Translations under genes and position numbers: made by a program | The notes under the pieces: model-generated | Database searches by the model: none | Seen by the model: the letters and a program-made list of their open reading frames with translations, nothing else | What the model was told of the DNA's origin: nothing | Part shown: in pieces, positions 1 through 11,039 of the stretch | Position numbering within the stretch: position 1 is the stretch's first letter | Layout: each line of letters opens with the position of its first letter | Assembly (NCBI GenBank): GCA_024637055.1 | Contig: JAGXFZ010000029.1 | Span: 1-43,642, forward strand | Length of the DNA stretch: 43,642 bases | Reading direction: 5' to 3' | Origin: Gracilibacter sp. | GTDB taxonomy: Bacteria; Bacillota; Desulfitobacteriia; Desulfitobacteriales; Syntrophobotulaceae

Positions 1-353
1 ATTTTCGCCATTCCCTTTCGCAGGTAAATTTTTAAAGGGATGAGAGTCATGCCTTGCTGCTGAACTTCAGCAGATAACTTTGTTATTTCTGACCGATTAA
101 GCAATAGTTTTCTCTTCCTTAATGGCTCGTGATTAAACCTGTTACCTTGCTCATAGGGGCTGATATGCATCTGCGTAAGCCATAACTCTCCTCCGCTGAT
201 TTCAGCATAACTGTCTTTAAGATTAACTCGTCCTGCCCTGATAGACTTTATCTCAGTTCCTGTCAGAATTAGCCCTGCTTCAAGTTTTTCCTCTACGAAG
301 TAGTCATGCCATGCTTTTCTATTCTCAGCTATTACTTTGATTCCGCCTGCCAT
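1..353 (-). CDS. smpB: SsrA-binding protein SmpB (C-terminus cut off by window edge)
   Basis: Translating the complement from the ATG at 353 gives [90 protein letters not shown]..., a typical SmpB sequence; open to base 1. Absent from the ORF track. Confidence 0.95.
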   Translation of the reverse strand, partial: MAGGIKVIAENRKAWHDYFVEEKLEAGLILTGTEIKSIRAGRVNLKDSYAEISGGELWLTQMHISPYEQGNRFNHEPLRKRKLLLNRSEITKLSAEVQQQGMTLIPLKIYLRKGMAK

Positions 354-451
354 ACTCTCACTCACCTCCTCGCAAACTCTTTATTCCTTAATTTTACCCG
401 GTGTTAGTTATCTAAGCAACGATATCGTGAAAAAATCAAATGTGGTGCGTA

Positions 452-1006
452 TTAGAGCTCTATTTCGTCAGCAATCTCCTGCATGGACTTTAGAGCGATA
501 CTCAAGAATTCTTCCAATTCCAATCCTATTTCACTACATGTTCTTATTTGATCTCTGTCTGCACCTCTTGCAAAAGCCTTTTCTCCAAACTTTTTAAGGA
601 GATAGTCTGCATCTACACTTGCAAGTTTCTTATCAGGTCTGACAAGAGCCCCGGCAACAACTAGTCCCGAGACTGGATCAGCTGCATACAGTGCTTTATC
701 CAGGGTAGATACACGTGGTAGACCATGATAATAATTGTGAACCTTGACCGCATATACCATATCCTCGGGATAACCCATCTCTGATAGTAACTCTGCGGCT
801 TTTAGGGAATGAAGTTCTGGATTATCTTTTGTTTTATCATAATCAATATCATGTAATAGACCAGTTAGCCCCCAAATATCGGCATCTTCACCAAGGTGGT
901 CGGCTAATCCTCTCATTACAGCTTCTACGGATAGCATATGCTTAATCAGGTTCTTGTTCTCAACATGTTTCCTTAATTCACTATAAGCTTGTTCTCTAGT
1001 ATGCAT
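452..1006 (-). CDS. HD-domain (HDIG-type) phosphohydrolase
   Basis: ORF with GLLHDIDYD and downstream His/Asp motifs typical of HD hydrolases. Confidence 0.8.
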   Translation of the reverse strand: MHTREQAYSELRKHVENKNLIKHMLSVEAVMRGLADHLGEDADIWGLTGLLHDIDYDKTKDNPELHSLKAAELLSEMGYPEDMVYAVKVHNYYHGLPRVSTLDKALYAADPVSGLVVAGALVRPDKKLASVDADYLLKKFGEKAFARGADRDQIRTCSEIGLELEEFLSIALKSMQEIADEIEL

Positions 1007-1778
1007 GGTTGTCTACCTCCTGCGTGATAAAGTGTTTTATCTTTTGTGCAAGTTCATTCCTTGCTAGACTTAACGGGAGGTAATGGTCCTCGTTCTCCCA
1101 ATAGATTACTTCCTTACACTGACATCCGAGTTTTTCCTCAATAAATCCTCCACTACTAGGATGTATGGTCTGGTCTTCGAGACATTGGATTATCAGTGCG
1201 GGACATTTTATCTTAGAAAGTTCAGTCTGCACGCTCGTGATTGCTTTATTAAGAGATACAAAACATTTTACTGGGACTTTGAGATAAGAGAAATGTGGGA
1301 GTCCTTCTTTGGTAATCTTTATCTCGCTACTTTTATGAGGTTTGTCTAAATACTCTTGTTTGTCCAGTAGGTAATAAGCTTGATGAAATTCCGGATCACG
1401 ATAGTGAATCGGTGCATTAATTGATACCAATCCATCTATCTTGTGTTGAGCGGCCAAGGCTAAAACGATTAGTCCCCCCATAGAGTGTCCGACAGCTATA
1501 ATCCGTTTACATGTTTTCATCATCTGTACCAGAGCATTATCTGCCTCCCCGAGCCAGTCTTTCCAGGTAGTATCTCGCATTTCTTCAGGCGTTCTTCCAT
1601 GCCCAGCAAGAAGCGGAGCACTGACAGTATAGCCCCAATCTCTGAACCTCTCTCCTAAAGGTTTCATGTCTATAGGAGAAGCGGTAAATCCATGGATTAG
1701 AAGAATACCAGTCTCGTTCCCTGGAAAGTAAAATGGTTCAACAAGGTCTTCTTTGGTGTACATATATATCACTTCCAA
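996..1778 (-). CDS. Alpha/beta hydrolase, carboxylesterase (Est/YvaK-like)
   Basis: LLIHGFTASP and GHSMGG nucleophile elbow; location near secG and smpB matches the usual est position in Firmicutes. Confidence 0.85.
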   Translation of the reverse strand: MEVIYMYTKEDLVEPFYFPGNETGILLIHGFTASPIDMKPLGERFRDWGYTVSAPLLAGHGRTPEEMRDTTWKDWLGEADNALVQMMKTCKRIIAVGHSMGGLIVLALAAQHKIDGLVSINAPIHYRDPEFHQAYYLLDKQEYLDKPHKSSEIKITKEGLPHFSYLKVPVKCFVSLNKAITSVQTELSKIKCPALIIQCLEDQTIHPSSGGFIEEKLGCQCKEVIYWENEDHYLPLSLARNELAQKIKHFITQEVDNHAY

Positions 1779-1842
1779 AATTATTAAAACATAACCGTTA
1801 TGTAAAATGCAACATTATAGGTATATAAAGGCAAAGGCACCT

Positions 1843-1870
1843 CTCGCGAAGTGCCTTATTATAAGCCCTT
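1843..1870 (-). terminator. Putative terminator downstream of hppA
   Basis: Inverted repeat AAGGCAC...GTGCCTT just after the hppA stop, moderately T-rich on the minus strand. Confidence 0.5.
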
Positions 1871-1922
1871 TGTACTTTATCCTTTAATCCTTATGCTCTT
1901 CAACAGGACTCTTTAGAACTGT

Positions 1923-3929
1923 TTAGCGTAAGAAAGGAGCAATAATTAGGGCGATCGTACCCATAACCTTAATCAAAGCATTCAACGATGGACCTGCTGT
2001 ATCTTTGAAAGGATCACCCACTGTGTCGCCGATTACTGCAGCAGCGTGAGCATCGGTACCTTTACCGCCATGATGTCCTTCTTCAATATACTTCTTAGCA
2101 TTGTCCCAAGCACCGCCTGCGTTAGACATGTATACTGCCATCAGGAAGCCTGAGAATGTTCCACCTGCTAGCATTCCGCCCATAGCACTCTTGCCAAGGA
2201 TGAAGCCTACTAGGAGAGGGGTACAAACTGCAAGCATACCAGGGATAATCATATATCTTAGTGCAGCCTTAGTAGAAATATCTACACAAGCCTCATAGTC
2301 CGGTTTACCAGTTCCATCCATAATTCCAGGAATCTCTCTGAACTGGCGACGCACTTCTTCAATCATTTCAAATGCTGCCTTACCAACTGCTTCCATAGCA
2401 TACGCTGAGAAGAGGAAAGGTAGCGCGGCTCCAATGAAGAGACCAACGATAGTGGTAGGAACAAGGATATCGATAGTTTCAAGGTGAGCCAATTCTGCGA
2501 ATGCTACGAATAGAGCTAATGCTGTCAAAGCTGCTGATCCGATAGCGAAACCTTTGGCTACTGCTGCTGTGGTATTCCCTACAGCGTCTAGTTTATCGGT
2601 AGTTTTGCGAACTTCAGGCTCAAGTCCAGCCATCTCAGCGATCCCACCTGCATTATCTGCTACAGGACCGAAGGAGTCGATGGCTACAACCATACCAGAA
2701 GTTGTGAGCATAGCCATGGCTGCCATAGCAATACCATATACTCCTGCAGCTTCAAAAGATATTAGGGTAGCGGCACAGATGGTAAGAACAGGCAACGCTG
2801 TGCTCTTCATGCCCACTGCCAAACCCGATATCAAGTTGGTGGCAGCTCCAGTTAAGGAAGCCCTAGCAATATCTTGCGTAGGTTTTTTACCATTAGAAGT
2901 GAAGTACTCGGTAATCAGACCTATTACGATATTTACTGTCAAACCACAAAGGATGGCTACGAATACTCTGTTAGGAGTGATCTCCAGCCCACCGGATGTA
3001 ATATGTGAAGCTGGAAGAACGAGTTGAAGAATGAAATATGAGAAGATGGCTGTGAGAAAGTTTGTGCCCCACAGGCCTTTATTAAGCGCTGTTTGAGGAT
3101 TAGCATCTTCCCCAGTTCTTACTAAGAAACTTGCTAAAATTGCACTTACAATACCAACGGCACCAATCAGGATAAACAGAAGTTCTCCTACTCCATGTCC
3201 TCCGAAAACGGAGTATCCAATCAGCATACCGGCGATAGCGGTAGCTGCATAGGATTCGAAGAGATCGGCTCCCATTCCTGCTGTATCACCAACGTTGTCA
3301 CCAACATTATCTGCAATAACTGCAGGGTTACGAGGATCGTCCTCAGGAATTCCTGCTTCAACCTTACCTACTAAGTCTGCTCCGACATCCGCTGCTTTAG
3401 TAAAAATTCCTCCACCAACACGGGCGAAGAGGGCGATGGCACTAGCACCGAAAGCAAAGGCGTTGATAGTCTCGGCATCTCCGAAGATAAAGAATAGTCC
3501 GGCAACACCCAATAGTCCTAAACCAGCAACTGATAGTCCCATTACTGCTCCGGCACGGAAAGATACTCCAAGTGCCTTGTTGAGACTGGTACGTGCTGCT
3601 TCAGTTGTTCGAGCATTTGCTCTGGTAGTGATGCTCATCCCAACATAACCTGCAAAACCTGAAGAAACGGCACCTACTAAAAAGGAGATTGCAGACCCTG
3701 AACCCTTAGCTATAAAAAGAACAATAAAAACTACAGCGGCAAAAGGTATGAGTGTTCTATATTGACGGTTAAGATAAGCCATAGCCCCAACCTGAATAGC
3801 TTTGGATATCTCGACCATCTTTGCATTTCCTGGGCTTTCTTTAAGTACGCTTTTCGCAAAATATACAGCAACCAGTAATGACAAAACTGCGGCTGCTATC
3901 CCCCACAGGGGAATTGATGTGTAGTCCAT
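1923..3929 (-). CDS. hppA: Membrane-bound pyrophosphatase, K+-dependent type
   Basis: Multi-TM protein with [20 protein letters not shown] and GNTTAA motifs. Start reassigned to MDYTSIPLW at 3929 because an AGGTGG RBS precedes it; the track's upstream 56 codons lie in a terminator and leader. Confidence 0.95.
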   Translation of the reverse strand: MDYTSIPLWGIAAAVLSLLVAVYFAKSVLKESPGNAKMVEISKAIQVGAMAYLNRQYRTLIPFAAVVFIVLFIAKGSGSAISFLVGAVSSGFAGYVGMSITTRANARTTEAARTSLNKALGVSFRAGAVMGLSVAGLGLLGVAGLFFIFGDAETINAFAFGASAIALFARVGGGIFTKAADVGADLVGKVEAGIPEDDPRNPAVIADNVGDNVGDTAGMGADLFESYAATAIAGMLIGYSVFGGHGVGELLFILIGAVGIVSAILASFLVRTGEDANPQTALNKGLWGTNFLTAIFSYFILQLVLPASHITSGGLEITPNRVFVAILCGLTVNIVIGLITEYFTSNGKKPTQDIARASLTGAATNLISGLAVGMKSTALPVLTICAATLISFEAAGVYGIAMAAMAMLTTSGMVVAIDSFGPVADNAGGIAEMAGLEPEVRKTTDKLDAVGNTTAAVAKGFAIGSAALTALALFVAFAELAHLETIDILVPTTIVGLFIGAALPFLFSAYAMEAVGKAAFEMIEEVRRQFREIPGIMDGTGKPDYEACVDISTKAALRYMIIPGMLAVCTPLLVGFILGKSAMGGMLAGGTFSGFLMAVYMSNAGGAWDNAKKYIEEGHHGGKGTDAHAAAVIGDTVGDPFKDTAGPSLNALIKVMGTIALIIAPFLR

Positions 3930-3949
3930 TTTTCTATTACCACCTATAT

Positions 3950-3988
3950 TGCCACGGATGGCATAATGCCGCGGTGCCATGGATGGCA
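3950..3988 (-). repeat. Two tandem stem-loop repeats in the hppA leader
   Basis: TGCCACGGATGGCA (3950-3963) and TGCCATGGATGGCA (3975-3988), each an inverted repeat with a 4-nt centre, 25 bp apart, 21 bp upstream of the reassigned hppA start. Confidence 0.6.
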
Positions 3989-4051
3989 TGGAGCGGCAAT
4001 TTACAACTAAACTAATAATATGACTACGCTGCCTGGTGTGTTGAATAATAA

Positions 4052-4088
4052 CACAGAAAACAACCCCGCCATTTTTCAGAACGGGGGG
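4052..4088 (-). terminator. Rho-independent terminator downstream of secG
   Basis: Minus strand CCCCG...CGGGG stem followed by TTGTTTTCTG. Confidence 0.75.
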
Positions 4089-4105
4089 GCATGGCATTTA
4101 TAAAG

Positions 4106-4336
4106 TTATTTTGTGAAAATAGTCAAGCCAAGTGAACTTAGAAGAAAAAGGACGGCGAATACTATGCTCAGTTTGGAGAACATTCCTTCCATCCCTTTAC
4201 CTGTCTTGCCAAAGAATTGTTCCCCACCCCCTGTGATAGAACCCGAAAGGCCGGCGCTTTTCCCTGGTTGCATAAGAACTGAAGCGATTACTCCGATAGA
4301 ACTAATAATAAGAACTACGATAATGAAGATTGTCAT
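4106..4336 (-). CDS. secG: Preprotein translocase subunit SecG
   Basis: 76 aa, two TM segments, central GLSGSITGGGEQFFGKTGKGMEG. Confidence 0.95.
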   Translation of the reverse strand: MTIFIIVVLIISSIGVIASVLMQPGKSAGLSGSITGGGEQFFGKTGKGMEGMFSKLSIVFAVLFLLSSLGLTIFTK

Positions 4337-4439
4337 ATTTTCACCTCCCTCAAGACTTAGACTACTGATATTTAAGATGGCAGACCTATCCTAGGCCTGT
4401 GAAACATTCATCTTTTACTACATTATGGTCAGCATGACT

Positions 4440-4468
4440 ATTTTAGCATAGCACTTTATTTGACGCAA
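4440..4468 (-). promoter_or_regulatory. Putative sigma-A promoter for secG
   Basis: Minus strand TTGCGT-N17-TAAAAT. Confidence 0.5.
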
Positions 4469-4499
4469 CATTTATAACAAAAGCCAGAATATTTCCAAA

Positions 4500-4534
4500 C
4501 TATTAAGGGATACCTTTATGGTATCCCTTAATAG
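4500..4534. repeat. Perfect 15-bp stem, 5-nt loop hairpin between eno and secG
   Basis: CTATTAAGGGATACC-TTTAT-GGTATCCCTTAATAG; no strong T-tract on either side. Confidence 0.8.
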
Positions 4535-4573
4535 AAATTATTGATGGTTTCTTATATATAATAGTATTCTGAA

Positions 4574-5863
<1,290 letters not shown>

Positions 5864-5911
5864 TTAGTTTTTAATTGTTTTAATATTTAAGTAAGGTTAT
5901 TAAATATTTAT

Positions 5912-7462
5912 CTATTTTGAAGATATTAATGATTTACCGGTCATCTCTTCAGGGACTTCTAAGTTTAATAAACCTAAAATTGTAGGAGCTATATCCCTGA
6001 GAGAACTACTCCCTTGAAGGCTTCTGCCTTTATAATAATCATCCACCAGAATGAATGGTACCATATTACAAGAATGAGCTGTAATCGGTGAATTTGTTTC
6101 TACATCAAGCATGTTTTCTGCATTACCATGATCCGATGTTATAAGCAGTGTTCCAGCTCTCTCCTGAATCTCTTTAGCTATCCTGCCGACACATTCATCC
6201 ACTACCTCCAAAGCCTTAATTGCTGCTTTAAAATCGCCTGTATGGCCTACCATATCAGCGTTAGCCAAGTTCAAGATTATGACGTCATACTTTTCTTCTT
6301 TTATTTTGGCTAGTAGAGCATCTGTGACTTCGTAAGCACTCATCTCAGGTTTCAAATTATAGGTAGGAACGTCGGGCGATGAAATAAGGAGGCGATCTTC
6401 CCCTTCGTTTGCTTCTTCAATACCTCCGTTGAAAAAGAAGGTTACATGAGCATATTTCTCTGTCTCGGCGATACGTAGCTGCTTTAGTCCGTTATCAGTT
6501 AGTACTTCTCCCAAAGTGTTTTCTAAGTTTTGAGGTGGAAAAGCTACCGGGCAATCGATAGTCGAATCATACTCAGTTAGACAAACAAAATGGACATGGG
6601 GCCTATCCGGCCGTAAGAAAGCATCGAATTTCTCATCAACAAAGGCTCTGGTTATCTCTCTACCCCTATCAGCTCTAAAGTTAAAAAAGATAACACTATC
6701 TCCTTCATTGATCGTTGCTATAGGTTGACCACTTTCGTTAACTATTGCTGTAGGTTGAACAAATTCATCTACTATCTTGGTATCATAAGATTGCTGAATT
6801 GCTGCCATGGGACACGCTTCCATATGAGCATCCCCATAAACATATGCGCGATAAGCTTTTTCTACTCTTTCCCAGCGGTTATCCCTATCCATAGCATAGT
6901 AACGTCCACTAATGGTAGCAATTTTACCTTTACCCAATTCGGAAAGTTTATTCTCTAATTGTGTAATATAGCCTTTAGCACTTTGAGGAAGAACATCTCT
7001 GCCATCGAGTATAGGATGTACGTAGATATGATCCACTCCCTGTTGTACGGCCATATCCAATATAGCAAATAAATGCTTAATATGAGAATGTACCCCACCA
7101 TCGGAAAGCAAACCCATAAGATGTAGAGATTTGCCTGTTCCTTTTAAACGTTTCATTGCTTTCAATAAAACTTCATTCTTATAAATCTCACCATCTTCTA
7201 TTGCTTTGTGAATTCTAGTAAGTTCTTGATAGACTATTCTACCTGCGCCAATATTTAAGTGGCCTACTTCAGAGTTACCCATTTGGCCTTCTGGTAACCC
7301 CACTTCAGTTCCACAAGCTTTAAGAAGGGTCTTTGGATATTCATCTAATAAATAAGCTAAATTAGACATTTTAGCAGCTGTAACTGCGTTTCCCTTATTA
7401 TCTTGATTATAACCCCAACCATCTAAAATCATTAGTACAAGTGGTTTGCCCTTTTTCGACAT
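5912..7462 (-). CDS. gpmI: 2,3-bisphosphoglycerate-independent phosphoglycerate mutase
   Basis: MILDGWGYN, GNSEVGHLNIGAGR, TSDHGNAE motifs. Confidence 0.97.
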   Translation of the reverse strand: MSKKGKPLVLMILDGWGYNQDNKGNAVTAAKMSNLAYLLDEYPKTLLKACGTEVGLPEGQMGNSEVGHLNIGAGRIVYQELTRIHKAIEDGEIYKNEVLLKAMKRLKGTGKSLHLMGLLSDGGVHSHIKHLFAILDMAVQQGVDHIYVHPILDGRDVLPQSAKGYITQLENKLSELGKGKIATISGRYYAMDRDNRWERVEKAYRAYVYGDAHMEACPMAAIQQSYDTKIVDEFVQPTAIVNESGQPIATINEGDSVIFFNFRADRGREITRAFVDEKFDAFLRPDRPHVHFVCLTEYDSTIDCPVAFPPQNLENTLGEVLTDNGLKQLRIAETEKYAHVTFFFNGGIEEANEGEDRLLISSPDVPTYNLKPEMSAYEVTDALLAKIKEEKYDVIILNLANADMVGHTGDFKAAIKALEVVDECVGRIAKEIQERAGTLLITSDHGNAENMLDVETNSPITAHSCNMVPFILVDDYYKGRSLQGSSSLRDIAPTILGLLNLEVPEEMTGKSLISSK

Positions 7463-7470
7463 AGAAATTC

Positions 7471-8229
7471 TCACCTCGCGTTATGAATCAATTCAGCGAA
7501 TCCTTGAGGATCAAGGCTTGCTCCGCCTACTAGGGCACCATCTATATCTGGTTGGGCCATTATTTCAGCGATATTGGACGACTTGACACTTCCACCATAT
7601 AATATTCTAATTTCTTGAGCAACAGTTCCCGAGATACCTGCAATAGTAGTTCTTATCCCCGCACAAATTTCTTGAGCATCCTGAGAAGATGCTGTCTTAC
7701 CTGTGCCTATAGCCCAAATAGGCTCATAAGCTACTACTACTTTACGCAACTCCGTCGGAGTAAGGTCCATTAAGTTTTTTTCAACCTGACCTCGAACAAA
7801 GCCTATCGCCTTACCCCCTTCTCTCATAGAGAGGTTCTCTCCGACACAGAGTATCGGGACAAGTCCTTTATCTAAGGCCATTTTAACTTTTTTGGCTATA
7901 ATTTCATCATTTTCTTTCATGTGTTCCCTGCGTTCAGAATGACCTATTATTACATAAGTACAAGCCATATCTAATAACATCATTGGAGATATCTCTCCTG
8001 TATAGGCTCCTGCTTCTTCATGGTACATGTTCTGAGCACCGATATGAATTATGCTCTCCTCGAGCTCTTCTTTAAGGATATGGAGAGCTGTAAAAGGAGC
8101 ACAGACTACCATATCGAGGTCGGTTACATCTTCAACTTTTTCTTGAATACTGAGTGCAAAATCTCTAGCTTCCTGACTGGTCTTATACATCTTCCAGTTG
8201 CCCGCTATTATAGGTCGTCGATTTGCCAA
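7471..8229 (-). CDS. tpiA: Triosephosphate isomerase
   Basis: RRPIIAGNWKMYK, VIIGHSERR, AYEPIWAIGTG. Confidence 0.98.
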   Translation of the reverse strand: MANRRPIIAGNWKMYKTSQEARDFALSIQEKVEDVTDLDMVVCAPFTALHILKEELEESIIHIGAQNMYHEEAGAYTGEISPMMLLDMACTYVIIGHSERREHMKENDEIIAKKVKMALDKGLVPILCVGENLSMREGGKAIGFVRGQVEKNLMDLTPTELRKVVVAYEPIWAIGTGKTASSQDAQEICAGIRTTIAGISGTVAQEIRILYGGSVKSSNIAEIMAQPDIDGALVGGASLDPQGFAELIHNAR

Positions 8230-8250
8230 TTGAAAAACCTCCTTATTTTA

Positions 8251-9435
8251 TTATTTATCTTGTAGAGCTGCGACACCGGGAAGAATTTTACCCTCCAGGA
8301 ACTCTAAGGATGCGCCTCCACCTGTGGAAATATGAGTAAGGCTTTCAACTACCCCCATTTTCTCTACAGCTGCGACAGAGTCTCCCCCACCAACAATTGT
8401 TGTTCCCTGACATTCAGCCATAGCCTTAGCAATCCTTTCAGTTCCTTTGGCAAAGGCATCTATTTCAAATACCCCCATTGGGCCGTTCCAAATTACTGTT
8501 TCGGCTGAGTTGATAGCTTGAGCAAAATGTTCAGCACTTTCAGGACCGATATCAAGAGCAAGATCATCGGCTTCTATCTTCGAAACCTTTATCACCCTGG
8601 AAGCTGCATTAGCCGAGAATTCTTTGGCTACAACTACATCGGATGGAAGCATAAGCTTGACTCCGCCTTTTTCAGCCTTGAGGAGAAGTTCTTTAGCAAG
8701 CTCTACCTTTTCTGCTTCCACCAAAGATTTCCCTACCTGTATATCTTGTGCCTTAAGGAAAGTATTAGCCATCCCTCCACCAATAATAAGTATATCTACC
8801 TTGTTTAAGAGGTTTTCAATTACTTGAATCTTATCACTAACCTTTGCTCCACCGATAATGGCTACGAAGGGTCTAGCAGGGTTAGCAAGGGCTTTCCCCA
8901 TGATATCAACTTCTTTTTTCATTAGAAACCCTGCATAAGCGGGTATGTATTTAGCAATGCCTTCGGTCGAAGCATGCGCTCTATGGGCGGTTCCAAAAGC
9001 ATCATTAACGTATATTTCTGCTAACTCGGCCATCTCTTTAGCAAACTCTGGATTATTTTTTTCTTCTTCTTCATAGAATCGTACATTCTCTAAGAGAATT
9101 ATTTGACCATTAGCCATTTTATTTATTTGAGTTTTAAGCTCTGGACCGATACAGTCTTGAGCCATCATAACTTCTTTATTAAGTAACTCTCCCAATCTCT
9201 TAGCAATAGGTGCAAGTGAGAACTTAGGATTGGCTTTACCTTTGGGTCTTCCTAAATGGGAAGCAAGAATGACTTTAGCGCCACCTTTAACTAAATGGGT
9301 TATGGTTGGTAATGCTGCTCTAATCCGAGTATCATCTGTGATATTCTGATTGTCATCCATTGGGACGTTGAAATCTACTCTAACAAAGATTCGTTTTCCT
9401 AGCACTGGAACTTCATCAATACCAATCTTATTCAT
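8251..9435 (-). CDS. pgk: Phosphoglycerate kinase
   Basis: [10 protein letters not shown]-like [33 protein letters not shown]. Confidence 0.98.
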   Translation of the reverse strand: MNKIGIDEVPVLGKRIFVRVDFNVPMDDNQNITDDTRIRAALPTITHLVKGGAKVILASHLGRPKGKANPKFSLAPIAKRLGELLNKEVMMAQDCIGPELKTQINKMANGQIILLENVRFYEEEEKNNPEFAKEMAELAEIYVNDAFGTAHRAHASTEGIAKYIPAYAGFLMKKEVDIMGKALANPARPFVAIIGGAKVSDKIQVIENLLNKVDILIIGGGMANTFLKAQDIQVGKSLVEAEKVELAKELLLKAEKGGVKLMLPSDVVVAKEFSANAASRVIKVSKIEADDLALDIGPESAEHFAQAINSAETVIWNGPMGVFEIDAFAKGTERIAKAMAECQGTTIVGGGDSVAAVEKMGVVESLTHISTGGGASLEFLEGKILPGVAALQDK

Positions 9436-9589
9436 GAATACTTTCCCCCTTTTCCTTTAATGGAATTATTGAAATATCAACTTTATGTTTATGGAGCAAA
9501 TACGCATTTAGGTATAGTTTTCCTGCTCTACCTATTTCTATTCCGCTATTTTTCTTAAGACTTTTTCTAAAATATAAATAAGAATATTT

Positions 9590-9654
9590 TGTTCATTCGA
9601 ACATATTTATTCCCTATATGCTCCAATAATAGCACATATGTGTTCATTTGAACA
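9590..9654. promoter_or_regulatory. Paired palindromic candidate operators upstream of pgk
   Basis: TGTTCATTCGAACA (9590-9603) and TGTTCATTTGAACA (9641-9654), centres 51 bp apart. Confidence 0.6.
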
Positions 9655-9688
9655 TAACTTTTAAAAATTTTTTCTCATTTAAGACAGT

Positions 9689-9725
9689 AAAAATGCAGGA
9701 TACTGACCTTCGCCAGTTTCCTGCA
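9689..9725 (-). terminator. Rho-independent terminator downstream of the glcF-like gene
   Basis: Minus strand TGCAGGAAACTGGCGAAGGTCAGTATCCTGCA followed by TTTTT. Confidence 0.75.
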
Positions 9726-9765
9726 AAAAAAGAGTTATATTTTCTTACTATAGAATTATTTTGTT

Positions 9766-11037
9766 TTATTTATAAGTTTCGGCCAATATCTGAACTGGGT
9801 GAACGACCTTAGCCTGTGAACCAGCTTTCTTTAAGCCATAACTGAGCTGCATTGTACAGGTTGGGCATGAAGTAGCCAAGTAATCAGGGTCTACTTTCTG
9901 CGCATTTTCTATCTTTTTGTCCAAAACCTTCATGGAGAGATCATGGTGCATGACGGCGAAACTGCCGGCTGAGCCACAGCAACGGTCTGCATCTTTCATC
10001 TCCACGAATTCTACTCCAGGGGTGTTCTTCAGCACTTCCCGAGGCTCTTTGAAAATGTTCTGTGCGCGTTTTAAATGGCAAGGGTCATGGTAGGTAACCT
10101 TGACTTTCTGCTCTTTAGTTCCAGGTTTGATACCTGTCTTGGTTACCAAGAAATCGCTTATATCCCAAGTCTTATCTGCCAGCTGTTTAGCCTGTTCATA
10201 TTCTTTGCTTCCCTCATCAAAGATGTGGAGATAAGTTTCTTTGAAGGTGGAAGAACACGATGCACAGTCACTTATAACTGCATCATAATCCTCTTTTAGC
10301 AGGATATCCATGTTCTGTTTAGCCATTTCTTTAGCTGTATCAACTTCTCCATATGCCATATGAGGCATACCGCAACATTTAACCCCTTCTACCGTTATCA
10401 CTTCACAACCGTTTTGGCTTAAAACCTCTACTCCTGCTACGGGAACATCAGGATAGATATGGTTGGTGGCACAGCCAAGAAAATATGCTACCTTGAACTT
10501 TTTCTCCCCTTTGGCAGGAGTGACCACAGGTATCCTTGAGCGGGCAGGTTTCTTAGTGACATCAGGCATGATTTTGGTAACGGCGTTAAGCTTATCCGGT
10601 AATAACTCAAAGAGTTTAGATTTGGTCAATACATTGTGCATTCCTGTTTTCTGATAAAGGCTAGCCATAGACATGCAGCTGTGCAAGAGTGCAGGACGTG
10701 TTAAGAATCCTTTAAGCAATGCTTTTTTGATAACGCTTTGGTCCATAGATTGATTGAGAGAATCTCTGGCAGCCAAGATGATTTCGTCACTTATTACTCC
10801 CGATGGACAGTTTACAGTGCAGGTCTTGCACAGTAAGCAAGTATATACAATATCGGCCAGCTCTTGGCTGGGTTTGATCTTTCCGTCATGAAGGCGTTTG
10901 ATTAAAGCTAGTCTGCCTCTTGGGGAACCAGGTTCTCCTTTTAGTTCGACAAACAAAGGACAGTGAGCTCGGCACGTTCCACATTTGACACATTTTTTAA
11001 GTTCTTCCGTGAAGTCCATTTTATAGGTGGATTGCAT
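9766..11037 (-). CDS. (Fe-S)-binding oxidoreductase subunit, GlcF-like (two ferredoxin motifs plus two CCG domains)
   Basis: CVKCGTCRAHCP, CLLCKTCTVNCP, KCCGMPHMAYG, RCCGSAGSF; start reassigned to MQSTYK at 11037 with GGGAGGGAG RBS. Confidence 0.9.
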   Translation of the reverse strand: MQSTYKMDFTEELKKCVKCGTCRAHCPLFVELKGEPGSPRGRLALIKRLHDGKIKPSQELADIVYTCLLCKTCTVNCPSGVISDEIILAARDSLNQSMDQSVIKKALLKGFLTRPALLHSCMSMASLYQKTGMHNVLTKSKLFELLPDKLNAVTKIMPDVTKKPARSRIPVVTPAKGEKKFKVAYFLGCATNHIYPDVPVAGVEVLSQNGCEVITVEGVKCCGMPHMAYGEVDTAKEMAKQNMDILLKEDYDAVISDCASCSSTFKETYLHIFDEGSKEYEQAKQLADKTWDISDFLVTKTGIKPGTKEQKVKVTYHDPCHLKRAQNIFKEPREVLKNTPGVEFVEMKDADRCCGSAGSFAVMHHDLSMKVLDKKIENAQKVDPDYLATSCPTCTMQLSYGLKKAGSQAKVVHPVQILAETYK

Positions 11038-11039
11038 TT

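Noticed and set aside
2554-3027. 157-aa plus-strand ORF (and similar ones at 11323-11964, 13200-13736, 38595-39233)
   Set aside because: Antisense to well-supported hppA, glcD-like, MCP and pst genes; low-complexity translations with no recognisable domain.
3930-4097. N-terminal extension of the hppA ORF in the track
   Set aside because: Runs through the secG terminator and leader hairpins; the internal ATG at 3929 has an RBS and begins a typical hppA N-terminus.
9590-9654. LexA-type SOS boxes upstream of pgk
   Set aside because: The Firmicute LexA box is GAAC-N4-GTTC; here the arms are reversed (GTTC-N4-GAAC).
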